Shown: positions 37,718-48,220 of the stretch, piece by piece
How positions within the stretch are numbered: position 1 is the first letter of the stretch
Layout: each line of letters starts with the position of its first letter
NCBI GenBank assembly: GCA_030272155.1
Contig: CP126198.1
Span: 558,001-622,000 of the forward strand
Direction: 5' to 3'
Length of the DNA: 64,000 nt
From: Tetradesmus obliquus
Lineage: Eukaryota > Chlorophyta > Chlorophyceae > Sphaeropleales > Scenedesmaceae
Position numbers and translations under genes: made by a program
Notes under the pieces: model-generated
Told to the model about the DNA's origin: nothing
What the model saw: the letters and a program-made list of their open reading frames with translations, nothing else
The model's database searches: none

Positions 37718-39417
37718 GATGCACTGATCACCCTGCACATCATGGGCATGAAACTACCATGTCCCTTAGCAGTGCCTGTCTGCGCTGCTTGCTGCCTTGT
37801 TGCTGCTGCCTGCTGCAGCTGCCCCAGCTCCTGCACCAGCACCCGCACCAGGTGAGATAGACGCCAGATATGCCTTCGAATATTGAACCCAACCACGTGT
37901 CAAGCTATACTTTGTTGTTGCTCCTCTTTGTTTAGTTTTTAGGTAGACTAGAGTAGGCTAGCCACCACCCAAGTCCCTCCTCCGCTCTTGCTGTTGCGGC
38001 GTCATCTGGTTGCTGGCCCACCCCAGCTTCAGCTGCATATGGAGGTTGAAACTGTTATTCGTGCTGCTGGGAATCTGGCTGCTTGCTATGTGAACCCGCT
38101 CCTGATTATGTTGGGGGCAGTTGCCAAGCCGGCCCCACCCCCGCCTGTGGTTGAGGCACCAGCGCCTGAACCAGCACCCGAGCCAGCACCAGAGCCGGCA
38201 CCAGAGCCAGCACCAGAGCCCGCCCTTGTACCAGAGCCAGCGCCTGAGCCAGCACCTGAGCCAGCGCCTGTGCCTGAGCCAGCACCTGTACCTGAGCCAG
38301 CGCCTGTGCCTGAACCAGCACCTGAGCCAGCGCCTGTACCTGAGCCAGCACCTATTCCTGAGCCAGCACCACAGCCAGCACCTGAACCAGCGCCAGGTAC
38401 AATGCAATGCTCCGCTGTCAGCGTGCAGAGGGATGCCCCAACAACCACACTGCTTGTAGACTAGTTGATGCTGCTTTGTAGACTAGTCCATGCTGCTTGT
38501 AGACTGGTCTATGCTGCTTGTAGACTAGTCTATGCTGCTTGTAGACCATCTTACGCTGCTTGTAGATTTGGTTTATGTTAATTTTGCAATAGACATTGTT
38601 GCCTATAGACCAGTCGCCGCAAACTCTACTTGTGTGCAATGCTCACGGCATAACATCATCTGTTGCAGTGCCTGTTGTCGAGGCGCCAGCACCAGAGCCT
38701 GAGCCCGCGCCCAAGCCCGCGGCAGGTACAGTTGAGACGTCACTCCATCCTACACCACATCACATACCACCAGATGCATCGTAGACTAGCTGTTGCTGCA
38801 CTTAGACTAATCACAACTGCTTGTAGACTACTTTTTGTTGCTTTTCAGACTGATACTGCTGCCTGTAGACTAGTCCCTGCTGCACTTAGACTAGTCGTTG
38901 CTGCTGAAGGCCTCTCTCACCATCCCTCCTTCAACAGACATGCTTGGTACAAGCATATGAGTGCAATGCATGATGGCTGGTTGTTTGCGTTCCGCGCTGC
39001 AGCGCCTGTGGTTGAGGCGCCAGCGCCGGAGCCAGCACCAGCACCTGAACCAGCACCCGAGCCAGCACCACAGCCTGCCCCTGCACCTGCCGCTGCCCCT
39101 GCCCCTGCACCTGGTAAGGTTCACTGGTGGCCCCATGCGTTGCATGCCCAGAAAACACATATGTGAATGCCTGCATCTCTGCAAGCAGACAAGTTGACAA
39201 AGGCGATTTGCACCATCATTTATCATCCCTCTTTTTGATCAGCCACCACCCAAATCCTCCCTCTTTGTTGAGGCTGCTGTGATAGGAGTTCATTACTGTG
39301 ACAACGCTGTAGCAAACTCTACAGCTTCTTGCTCCTTCCTCTTCCAAAAGTCCAAAAGTCCTTCTCTTCCAGAACAGGCTGCGCACACAAACGCCTATAA
39401 CTCACCTGAACATGTCA

Positions 39418-39480
<63 letters not shown>

Positions 39481-39898
39481 GCGCACCTATGCATGTCCCC
39501 TAACCCGCAGCGCCCAAGCCAGTGCCGGAGCCAGTCCCTGAGCCCGCACCAGTTGCGGAGGTGCCAGCACCTGGTGAGGCCCTCTTGCTTTGATTGCATG
39601 CTTTTGAATTTATACCTGTGTTAGTGTGCCATCTTCAACGTCCACACGGTTTGTTGCTGTGCTTAAAGGGTTGACCAACAGATACCTGCATGCTGTAGTG
39701 GGGTGCAGCTGTAAGCTGGTGGAATTCGCTCATCTGTGACTGCGTCGCCAAGCTGCAACAGCCGCCGTTCAGCTGACGTTGCTATGTGTGCTGTGTGCAG
39801 CCCCCGCCCCAGCAGCAGCAGTAGCAGCAGCCAAGGAGCGTGCACCGGCGGCGGAGCCTGCGCCAGCACCAGAGCCAGCACCAGAGCCAGGTGAGTAC

Positions 39899-39938
<40 letters not shown>

Positions 39939-41311
39939 AGCAGCATCAATGCATTGGACTGCAGCTGTGCTTCTGGCGCCTGTCATGCAGCAGCAACAGC
40001 CGACATGCATACATGCAAGAGCAACGCCAGCATTCACGCTAGAAACACTTCATTATAGTGACCTGCGCACGCCAGGGCACCACACCATAACCTTGAACTC
40101 ACCACTGCTTCTGTATTTGCTGCCTGCAGTGGCAGAGCCGGCACCTGAGCCAGCACCAGCGCCAGCGCCAGCAGCAGCAAAGGAGCCCGCGCCTGCCCCT
40201 GCAGTGTCAGCAGGTGCTGCCAAGGAGCGCGGCCCAGCACCAAAGGCACCTGAGCCTGAGCCGGCAGCAGAGCCAGCAGCAGCAGCAGAGCCAGCACCTG
40301 AGGCACCAGCAGAGCCGGCAGCAGCACCTGCAGAGGAGCCAGCACCAGCAGCAGCACCCGCAAAGGAAGCAGCACCCGCACCAGCCAAGGAGGAGCCAGC
40401 TAAGGAGGAGCCAGTCCCCGCAGCAAAGCCTGCTGCTGCACCTGCTAAGTCAGGATCCCGCAGGATGCTGCTGCAGGTGCTGGTGGGCGATGCATCCGCA
40501 CCAGCCACAGCAACAACGCCCCTGGCGGATCCTACTGAGCTCGCTGTCATGCGGTTTAGCATCGCAGCAAACGACACGAGCAAGGCACGATCGAAGCTCA
40601 TGGACGCGACGTCAAACGGCGGATCCGCGTTCTTCAAGGCGCTGTCCGCGGCTGGCGTGCCGTACAAGCCCTCCGTGTCGATCGGCGGGAACAAACTGCT
40701 CGCCGGCGACGTCCCGCCGTCGATCAACATCAAGCAGGTCGGAACCGGCGTGTACGATGCCGCATCTCTCGGAGCGACCCCGCCGAAAAAGGCAGAAGCC
40801 AGCAGCAGCAGCAGCTCAGGTCTGAGCCAGGGAGCTATGATCGGTATCATTGTAGGAGCAGCTGTTGCAGGAGCGCTGCTGCTGGCTCTGCTCGGCTGGT
40901 GCTGCTGCTGCAAGGGCCGCAAGCGCATGACGCCGGCGGAGCGGCTGCGGCAGCAGCAGGCGGCCGAGAAGGGCATGACCCCCGAAGATGAGAAGTATGG
41001 AGACAAGCTGCGCGAGCAGTTGTGAGTGCCGCTGGTGCTGGGATGCGTGTTTTGCGGCGAACATTGGACAGCATGTGCTAGGCAATGTGTGCGATATGAT
41101 GTCAGAGTATGTGAATGCAGGAATGCGAGCTCAAGGGGCTGCGTGTGCTGCTTGCAAACATGCGCAGAGTGGCAGTTGGCGCCGGTGCAAACAGCAGCAA
41201 CAAAAGCTGACACATTTATGCCGCAGTCAAAGCATGGGTGGCAGCTTGCTGCCCCATTCAATTGCTCAGTTTACCACAGCTTCTCTGTCTTTCTGTCCTC
41301 GACTCAACTCA

Positions 41312-41343
<32 letters not shown>

Positions 41344-41577
41344 AGTGTTGAGGCACAGAAGCCTCGTGAGGCCCGCTCCCTGCTCATCGCACCAGACACA
41401 CCAAGCAGCATCCAATCTGCTGCTGCTGTCACTGCGACATCAACTGCAGCAGCGCCTGCAGCAGCCCCTGCTGCCACTGCTGCTGCTGTGCCAGTGTTCC
41501 CAGCTGCTGCAGCAGCTGCCGGCCGCCCAGTGAAGGGCATTGTGCCTCCTAGCCAGCAGTACCCAGCTAACAACTAA
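31503..41577 (+). CDS. Type I membrane protein with multiplied exons and Pro/Glu/Ala-rich spacers
   Basis: Fourteen exons with consistent phase: 31503-31871, 33881-34061, 34594-34836, 35129-35311, 35572-35745, 37223-37366, 37819-37851, 38121-38396, 38669-38725, 39003-39113, 39511-39573, 39801-39890, 40130-41021, 41346-41577 (1,015 residues). A signal peptide ([18 protein letters not shown]) leads a Cys-rich head ([33 protein letters not shown]). The ectodomain opens with LEVELVFAG and [13 protein letters not shown], and closes in exon 13 with [20 protein letters not shown]. Inserted between are (E/V)PAP spacers and two C-x(n)-DKLGRxWGY-x(n)-C modules (exons 5 and 6). A membrane helix ([18 protein letters not shown]) and a basic cytosolic tail follow. 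Exons 3-12 are all phase 1-1, so they can be gained or skipped without frame loss. A cell-surface role is inferred. Confidence 0.85.
31872..32389 (+). repeat. Tandem ~200-bp copies of the end of exon 1 with its donor
   Basis: The last codons of exon 1 ([16 protein letters not shown], donor GTGAGG at 31872) recur ending at 32067 and 32268. Each is followed by GTGAGAAAAAAGAGAATGGA and an almost identical intron stretch (TGCCAAGTGC...CATGCATGCACAGTTGG). A third fragment (GCTTCACG|GTGAGA) ends at 32389. Units are 196-201 bp and nearly identical, so the duplication is recent. Confidence 0.9.
32680..33880 (+). repeat. Nine extra copies of the start of exon 2
   Basis: Exon 2 (33881-34061) starts after a GCAG acceptor with [20 protein letters not shown]. 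Copies of its first 62 bases start at 32680, 32810, 32940, 33135, 33244, 33377, 33605 and 33741, with a decayed one at 33507. Each has a CAG acceptor and ends at GAGCTGCT followed by GTGAGT, GTGCGT or GTGTGG. The 130-bp units at 32750-32879 and 32880-33009 look identical. A 62-base exon is not a multiple of three, so two copies cannot both be spliced in without a frameshift. Confidence 0.93.
34120..34330 (+). repeat. Two donor-side copies of exon 2
   Basis: [14 protein letters not shown] followed by G|GTGGGC (end of exon 2, 34061) recurs ending at 34180 (GTGGGT). It recurs again ending at 34330, where [11 protein letters not shown] is split from VFA by about 35 inserted bases. Exon 2 therefore has both its acceptor side and its donor side multiplied, on opposite flanks. 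Confidence 0.88.
35915..36494 (+). repeat. Three donor-side copies of exon 5 (DKLGRAWGY module)
   Basis: The end of exon 5, [20 protein letters not shown] plus A and a G|GTGAGG donor at 35745, recurs ending at 35985, 36237 and 36494. Units are 240-257 bp and include intron sequence (GTGTGCTGGGTAGTGTCCAG and GTTATAAGCAGGGAGCAATG). The last two units are almost identical. Confidence 0.9.
36720..37165 (+). repeat. Four acceptor-side copies of exon 6
   Basis: Exon 6 starts at 37223 with [20 protein letters not shown]. Copies begin near 36729, 36866, 36992 and 37091. The first, second and fourth follow a CAG acceptor. The first runs to ALPDKLGP, then stops. A short donor-side copy ([10 protein letters not shown]) ends at about 37553 before GTAAGC. 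Confidence 0.88.
38455..38910 (+). repeat. Two intronic ACTAGTC minisatellite arrays flanking exon 9
   Basis: A roughly 21-bp unit, TGCTGCTTGTAGACTAGTCT, repeats 5-6 times at 38455-38580. It recurs, more diverged, at 38776-38910, on either side of exon 9 (38669-38725). Exons 8, 9 and 10 all start (V)VEAPAPEP, so the array and exon seem to have been copied as one cassette. The unit contains the palindrome ACTAGT. Confidence 0.75.
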
Positions 41578-44368
41578 TGCATTGCCGTGCAGCAGCACTT
41601 CCAATGCACGGTTGAGTCACCATGCAATGTGTTTTGTGCGGGAACAGTTGGTTGTAGCTTGCCAGCCGGATCAAGGTGCAGCATGTCTGGCAGCGGTGCA
41701 GTCCTTGAGCAGTTGTGACTGTGACTGATAAAAGCTGCCCAACAATGGCTGTAGGCAATGCTGCATTTGCCTCTCCACTGTTCTGTTGGTTGATCGGAGG
41801 TGGAGCCGCACTTTAAGCAGCAGCAGCTTTCTTGGCCAACACAGCAGTTGCACCCTACATGCAGCAGCAGCGTATATGTTTCGGCAACAGCATGCTTGCT
41901 TTGGCCGGCTGACCAGTGCTCTGCCTTGTGAGCGCAGCAACATGCAGGTCTTGCTAAGTTTGCTGGCATTTGAATGACAGGGATGACAGGCAGCCAAACA
42001 GATGAATCACATGACAGATCTAGCAGCCCAGGCGCATACTTGTTTGGTGAGGTGTTGAGGGCATTGTGCAGGTTGTGTGTTGTCAGGTGTTGTGTAGCCG
42101 CGGGGCTTTGGGTGCTAGACTAGTGCAGTTTACAGGGCAGCACTGTGTTGACTAGCGTATCTGTTTTTTGACTAGCGTGTTGCAGCACTGTGTTGTGTAG
42201 TTCAGTTGTTTGGAAGCCGCTTTTGGTACCTGATGCATTGCTTCGGCTGCAGCCGGTATCTGCTGCAGGTATCTGCCCCACCTGGAGGGGGCTGTCACCA
42301 GAGCAAACCCAACAGATGAACAGGCGCCTTTGACCAGTCAACTTCCGGATGTGTATTTGTTAAACCACAGGTTTGACTAGTCAGTTTGAGCAGAATACTT
42401 TGAATAGTCAATTGTGGGTGGCGAGAGGGGTTGGCTGCCGTCGTGTCGAGAAGAATGCATGTTGCGCAGAGGCTCTTGCATAGGAGTTTATGCATATAGA
42501 GCATAGTTGTATGCTGCACGCAACTGGTGCCTGTGTTGTTGAGATGTTGGATGGATGTGTGTGAGCGAGTGAGGCTGCTGCATGTGCATTCCTGTTGCAC
42601 GCGCACTCTGCACATATGTTTCAGGTGCAGAGCAGATCAATGCAGCGCGCAGCAGCGCTTGGCACGACTGCTGTGTGCTTTTTGATTCTGTCATGTGACG
42701 CTGGCATGGGTGCTGCAGCCGGTTCGCATGAGCTGCATAGAGCTTACACACTTGTGTGACGCACATCCCACTGTGTAGGCTTTGACTGTTTGGCAGTGGC
42801 TCGCAATAGCCTACAGAGCTCCTCGCGGAGCGAGGCTGCCAATCATCACTTTGTTGACGCTGTTTGGAAGGCATGCCGCCTGGTAGCGCTGCGAGTATGG
42901 AGGTGGCATGCGGCAGCTGCTTGGTGGTTGTGACAGCGGATGCGTGAGGTCGCCTGTCACAGCAGCAGCAGGAGCAGCAGCAGCAGCTGCTGCTGCTGAT
43001 GTGCCATTCAGGGGCCCCACAAACATCGCAACTCATATCATGACACAGCAGTAGAGGGTGTTGTGCTGAGTCTGGCCGTCATGCTGCGTAGCAACGTGTT
43101 GGACTGCTTTGCTTGCGGCGCATGGGAGAGCCTTTACGGTGGTGAATTGGCAGCGGATAGGTTGCTGCCACTGGCAAGGCAGGTGAAGCTGACGAGCAAC
43201 TTGCTCGGCATGCCTTGCATATATAACTGGTGCCATGTGTCACAGGCAGGCAGGATGCGTCAAGACATCTTCAGCACGATACATGCACGTTGTGCTGAAA
43301 ACACACAGGGCTCGCGGCTTTCAGTGCATATTGACATTTACATATACATAAGTTACACACGCCTGCTGGCAGGAGTGCATGCACGCACACAAGCTATGCA
43401 TCTGCTGCAGGCAACGCATGTTTGAGTTTCAGTGATGTAAGCGTGGCTAAAATCCTGGCAATGTGTGGCAGGGTCCTGCACACTTGCATCTACAGCAGCT
43501 GCTACTTGTCGCTGTAGCCTCTAGTGTATCATGATTGGTAATCTTATAACTCATCTAACATGTGTTACGTGATCACATCTGGTGAAGAGTGCTGTGTGTT
43601 TTGAGAAACTTGCCAAGCTAGGTTCTGGCTACCCCTTTTGCTCATGTGGTGGGCCTGAAACACGACAGCACATCCAGCAGAGTGTTATCACTGGGCACTG
43701 AGGATCACTTACATCCGTTATGTCAAATGCAAACGCCAAGGAAGCCAACAACTGTGCAAGCAACAGAGCACCATCACACACTGAACAACAACATAGTAAC
43801 GCCGTCTGGACAACCCTAACCGTATACGTCTCCAGACAACTCAAACATGGGACCACCTCCAACGTGTCACCAAGCTGAATGTACACTCATCGCCTTCAAT
43901 GTATGCACATTCTGGAAATGCTAGCCTGGCTGTAGAAGTCTACAGCAATGCACAGCGGCTTCACGTCTGACGTGTACAGCTAAGTCATGAAGCAACTACC
44001 AACAGCGGCTACCTGCACATCAGCAGCTGCGGCTCAGAGGGATGAGCTGCTTGGCCAGCCGCTGCTTGCAAGCCAGATGTGATACTCAATGCACATCCCT
44101 ACGCATGGGAGTGTCTTGTCTGCTCACTGCTGCACAATGTAAAATTTACACCGCATCGTGGGCCATGTCGCACCCTGCACAGCCTGTGCCGTGATGGCAG
44201 ATCATGAGCCCAACACATTGCAATGTACAGACTTGGTACTGGCAGTCATATATGTGCTGCAACAGCCTGTGTGAAGTGGGCATGAGTACTGCCCTGCAAA
44301 TGAACACCGACGTGTATGCATTCTACACTGTATGGTGCTGCACATGCTTCTGGAAATGCTTACACTGC
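41578..44368. other. Long convergent intergenic region
   Basis: This lies between two genes that converge on it. It presumably contains both 3' UTRs. Open frames such as 43063-43425 (+) and 42488-43036 (-) show no family motif. A few ACTAGT/ACTAG-containing stretches near 42115-42180 and 42370 resemble the minisatellite of the upstream gene. No transposase or reverse transcriptase motif was seen. Confidence 0.4.
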
Positions 44369-44591
44369 CTACAGGTTCCGGTTACTGGTGCGTGCTGGCC
44401 GCCTCTCCGCTGCAGCAGCTGCAGCAGCTGCCTGCTGCTGCTGCTGCTGCTGCTTCTGCTGCAGCAGCACGGCCTGGTACTGCTGCACAGCTGCTGTGTA
44501 GCCAGCCATGAATGCCTCGTTGTAAGCAGGACTCCTGCCCCCAGTCTGCTGCAACCTCCTGCCACCATCAACAGCATTGGATGGCGCTGCA

Positions 44592-44643
<52 letters not shown>

Positions 44644-45720
44644 GCCTGACTTGAGCCTGGTACTTCTGCACTGCTGCTGTGTAGGCAGCGATGAAGTCAG
44701 GGGAGAAGCTGGGAGCCCTGCCGCCAGTCTGCAGCAGCTTCCGGCCGTCAACAGCTTCAATTGAAGCCTGTTCAGTACTGGAGGCTGACACCTGCTGCTG
44801 CTGCTGCAGCTGTAGCAGAACCTGGTACTGCTTGATTGCAGCTGTGTAAGTTGCCACAAAGTCAGCAGAGTAGGCTGGGCTCCTGCCGCCAGTCTGCAGC
44901 AGCTTGCGACCATCAGTAGAGATTTCGTCAGATGATGCAGAAGATACACTTGGCTGCTGCTGCTGCTGCTGCTGCTGGAGCTGCAGCTGGTACTTCTGCA
45001 CCGCTGCTGTGTAAGCAGCCATGAAGTCAGGGGAGAAGCTGGGGGCCCTGCCGCCAGTCTGCAGCAGCTTCCGGTTGTTTGCTGAGATGGCAGTGTGTGC
45101 TGCAGCAGTTGTTGCACCCTCCTGCTGCTGCTGCTGCAGCTGGATCTGGTACTTTTGGACCGCTGCTGTGTAGCCAGCCATGAAGTCAGCAGAGTAGGCT
45201 GGGCTCCTGCCGCCAGACTGAAGGACGGTGCGGCCTGCTGTTACAACGCCAAGAAAAGTGTAATTAGGTCTCGATAGCCGAGCCGTTCATCATGTATGAC
45301 GATCAATCCTCAGCATGGCATCAAAGTGTTTGTAGCTGTGTCAAGGTGCATGCTGCACATGTGCATGTGTGCATGCTGGCATACTGATCAGCAGCTGGCA
45401 TTCCTCCTGCAAACGTCCCATTGTCATAGGTATGCAACGTCTCATTATAAAACAAGGTATCAGCATGCAGATACGGCCTGCATTGCCCGGTGTCGGGATG
45501 GCCTTCATTCTGTCAGCAGCTGCTGACAGACTAGCGAAGCTGGTGCCAACTATTGGCACAACACTGCGGATCTATGCTGTAAAATTTTCAATCCCTTATA
45601 ATCAAGCATTAAATGCTTTTCCCGGCGCACGGCAAGGCACGCACCTGCAGCAGCGATGCCCTGGACAGTCACCAGCAACGCCGCAACAGCCAACAGGCCG
45701 TGAATTCTTGATCGGAACAT
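44369..45720 (-). CDS. Secreted protein with five GGR-YTAAVQKYQ repeats
   Basis: Two exons, 45645-45720 and 44369-45234, join in phase 1 to 313 residues. Exon 1 is a signal peptide (HGLLAVAALLVTVQGIAAA). Exon 2 holds five units of about 55 residues. Each begins GR(K/T/R)(L/V)LQ(T/S)GGR(S/A)P, continues with (S/N)xxF(M/V/I)A(G/A/T)YTAA(V/I)(Q/K)(K/Q)YQ and ends in a poly-Gln spacer of variable length. The Gln runs are coded by CAG. No known family recognised. It is small, exported and repetitive, so a cell-wall or extracellular role is a guess. Confidence 0.75.
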
Positions 45721-45855
45721 GCTGAAAACGTGATATAGCAAGTACTTAAGGCCAAGGTAATAGGCGTCGTGGCGATTGTTCCGTGTCCGGTGCTAGCAGT
45801 GTTCTGCCGGGATGGGGGAGACTGAAATGCAATTGATGGGTTAAACTGATAAACA

Positions 45856-46107
45856 TCAGAGACGAGTGCTGCCCCATGCAGTCAACTCGTCTGTTGGTTC
45901 GTTACGCGGCCCGTTCGGGTTCAGCGCGCCCATTTTTCCGGCTGCTATGCAACCTGTGTTTCTGCTTCCCGTCTCAAATATAAGATTCAGCTGCAGAAAA
46001 TAAACGTCCAACAAGAAACAAGCGGCGATTACAGGCGTCACCATCAGCCCAAGGCATGAAATGACAAAAGCATCAACCGCAAAACTGGAAGCCCAAGCAA
46101 CATGCAT
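45856..46107 (-). CDS. Hypothetical small membrane protein or exon
   Basis: An 83-codon frame from an ATG at 46107. It has a hydrophobic stretch (VISCLGLMVTPVIAACFLL) and a non-repetitive tail (GKMGALNPNGPRNEP). Unlike most frames here it is not built from CAG repeats. It lies between the signal-peptide gene and the INSIG-like gene, same strand as both. I do not recognise it, and it may be an exon of an unrecognised gene or chance. Confidence 0.22.
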   Translation of the reverse strand: MHVAWASSFAVDAFVISCLGLMVTPVIAACFLLDVYFLQLNLIFETGSRNTGCIAAGKMGALNPNGPRNEPTDELTAWGSTRL

Positions 46108-46463
46108 GCACTTCAGCCTGCAACACTGCGCTGCTGCTGCTGCTGCTGCTGCGCCAGCCAGCCAGCCAAAGTTGACAGCCGCCCTATTGCAGGCAAGTAT
46201 GGCAGCCGCTCATGCTGCAAAGTCATGACACCAGACACCTGTTGTCATCACCCGCCACACCATGCACCTCACCCTCGATCACAGAGCATGATGCTGTGCA
46301 GGGGCACGGAGTGATGAGCCAGAGAGATCTATAGTCATAATAATATCCTGAGCCAGCTGTGGCTGCAGCCCAGTAGAATGCACCTCAGAGTAGTAGAATA
46401 TACCGCTAGCCAGGCTGGGCAGGATGCATGCAAGCATCCAAATGCAATGCTTTTTGATCATTA

Positions 46464-47733
46464 CTACTGCTGCTGCGCTGGCGGCCGGCAGGTGTGCCAC
46501 AGATACCGCGCCAAATTACTCACCGCCGGCACATAAAACAAATAACACAGCGGCACCCAGCTCACAAACACACCAGCTAGGTCAGGCCTGCTGTAGTGCC
46601 AGCAGCCTGTTAGTGACATCAGCAGCAGCTCGGCGGCAGGCGCGCCGAGTGCACACAGCAGCCCGAGCGCAACACCCTGGTTAGTGCCGTCAAAACACGT
46701 CCAGTTTACTGCTGCAAGTGCCCCTAGCACCCACAAAATCTCAGCAGGAGATGTCTCAGCAGCAAAAAAGCTGGCAGATACATATAAATTCAGTGCCAGC
46801 ACCCCAAAGCAGGCTGCCAGGTATGCTGCTGCGCTGCTGCCAGTGGCCCGTGGGTCCATGCGCCAGCGTGCTGCTTGTGTGGCGCTGCTGGTTGCTGTGA
46901 GGTTGTCGGAGATGCAGGCTAGTAGGCCTAGGACTACGTAGAAGGCCAGCAACAGCGGCGGCACCAGCAGGGAGGTGGTCAGGGGGCCCAGCTGCAGTGG
47001 CGCAACGTCATACACCTGCGCAGGCAAAGTAACAGTGAAGTATAGGCTTAATCGTCTCTGTGTAAGCCATACAGGCAGAAGGTGGATGTATTGCAGTAGC
47101 TGAGTGTGTTGTTTTGTAAACAGAGGCGGAGGGCATGATGAGAAGGCAGCCAGTGGTGCGGTTGGTGGCATGCTGGAGCTACAGCTGCATCACACACTGC
47201 ACTAGAGCTGTTGACAAGCCCCAGCTGCTGTTTTGATTTTCGGCAATACCAACAGCTCACAGCACGGGGCAGCTTGGACAGTTCGTTACCTCAAAGTTAG
47301 AGCACCGCAAACAGCTGCTTACACTGCATATGCAGCCCAATCCATAGTCACTGCTCAGCACCAACGCAGTCCCAGTGTGACTGGCTATCAATCTCCTTAC
47401 CTGCAGCCCCACTCGTGAATGGATGCCATCCAAAGCAGTGCCAAACACAGCTCCAGCTACTGCCAAGCTGCCCAGGAACGGACCCCACTGAGGAGGATTA
47501 GCAAACGCACGCTGCAGCACAGACTGCTGCTGCGGCGTGCTGCTGCTGCTGTTGCCGGTGAAGCTTTGCCTGCTGAATTGCGTTTGAATGTTGCCTCGTT
47601 TGACCAGACGGGGTGAGTGCCTTGCAGGAAGGCAGCTGCTGATGATAGCTCTGGACAGTTGATGACAGCGCCCATGCCCAAGAGTCCAGCTCAGCTGCTT
47701 GCTCTGTCGAGCGTGAGCACTAAGCGCGTTCAT
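46464..47733 (-). CDS. INSIG-like polytopic membrane protein with probable plastid transit peptide
   Basis: Two exons, 47401-47733 and 46464-47015, phase 0, 294 residues. The first 75 residues are basic, Ser/Gln-rich and lack acidic residues, like a chloroplast transit peptide. The rest has about six hydrophobic segments: LGSLAVAGAVFGTALDGIHS, TTSLLVPPLLLAFYVVLGLL, AAYLAACFGVLALNLYVSA and others. The pattern WTCFDGTNQGVALGLLCALG, then CWHYSRPDL and SWVPLCYLFY...N-x-AR, parallels animal INSIG proteins (WWTFDRS..GFGLG, Y.SPDF, SWLPCIFF..GNIGR). Plant-type homologues exist; their role is not established to my knowledge. The INSIG relation is inferred from motif order. Confidence 0.68.
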
Positions 47734-48220
47734 TGCAGGCGTTGTGACTTTATATGTGCAGGTGGTGCTAGCTGTGCGTGCTTAGCGGTGACCAGAGGCA
47801 GGTTGCATCAACAGACACATGCGACCTTCACAACAGTCTGCAGTCCAAGGAAAGTGTTCCGTGTACAGAACAGACAAAAGACCTCTAAAATACATTCAGC
47901 TGGCACCGACTGCCCCTGAAGACTAAGAGCGCTGATGCCCTGGCTCTGCTGGGCCCTTGTGAAGTCTGAGCGCCACAGAAATGTTATAGGCACAACCCTG
48001 CCTTGAGCACACACGCATTCGTAGCGCTACGTCAGCTAGAAGCTTGTTCCAGACTACATCGAACGCCATACCGGTCTTTGCTGCAAGCACATCAGCCGCA
48101 TGTGATTTTGCAGCACACGAGTTCAGTGTCGCAGCAGCTTTACACGTTCAAAGTAAAACGTTCACATAGCACTGGATATTAACTTTAGGCCATCATCAGC
48201 TTCAGCCTGCCAACTGCAGC
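47734..48220. promoter_or_regulatory. Divergent promoter region
   Basis: A 487-bp space between two start codons facing away from each other (INSIG-like, minus; OPR-like, plus). No clear TATA box or repeat was recognised. Confidence 0.4.

Noticed and set aside
41578-44368. Retrotransposon in the long convergent gap
   Set aside because: No reverse transcriptase, integrase or long terminal repeats were seen; the frames are short and motif-free.
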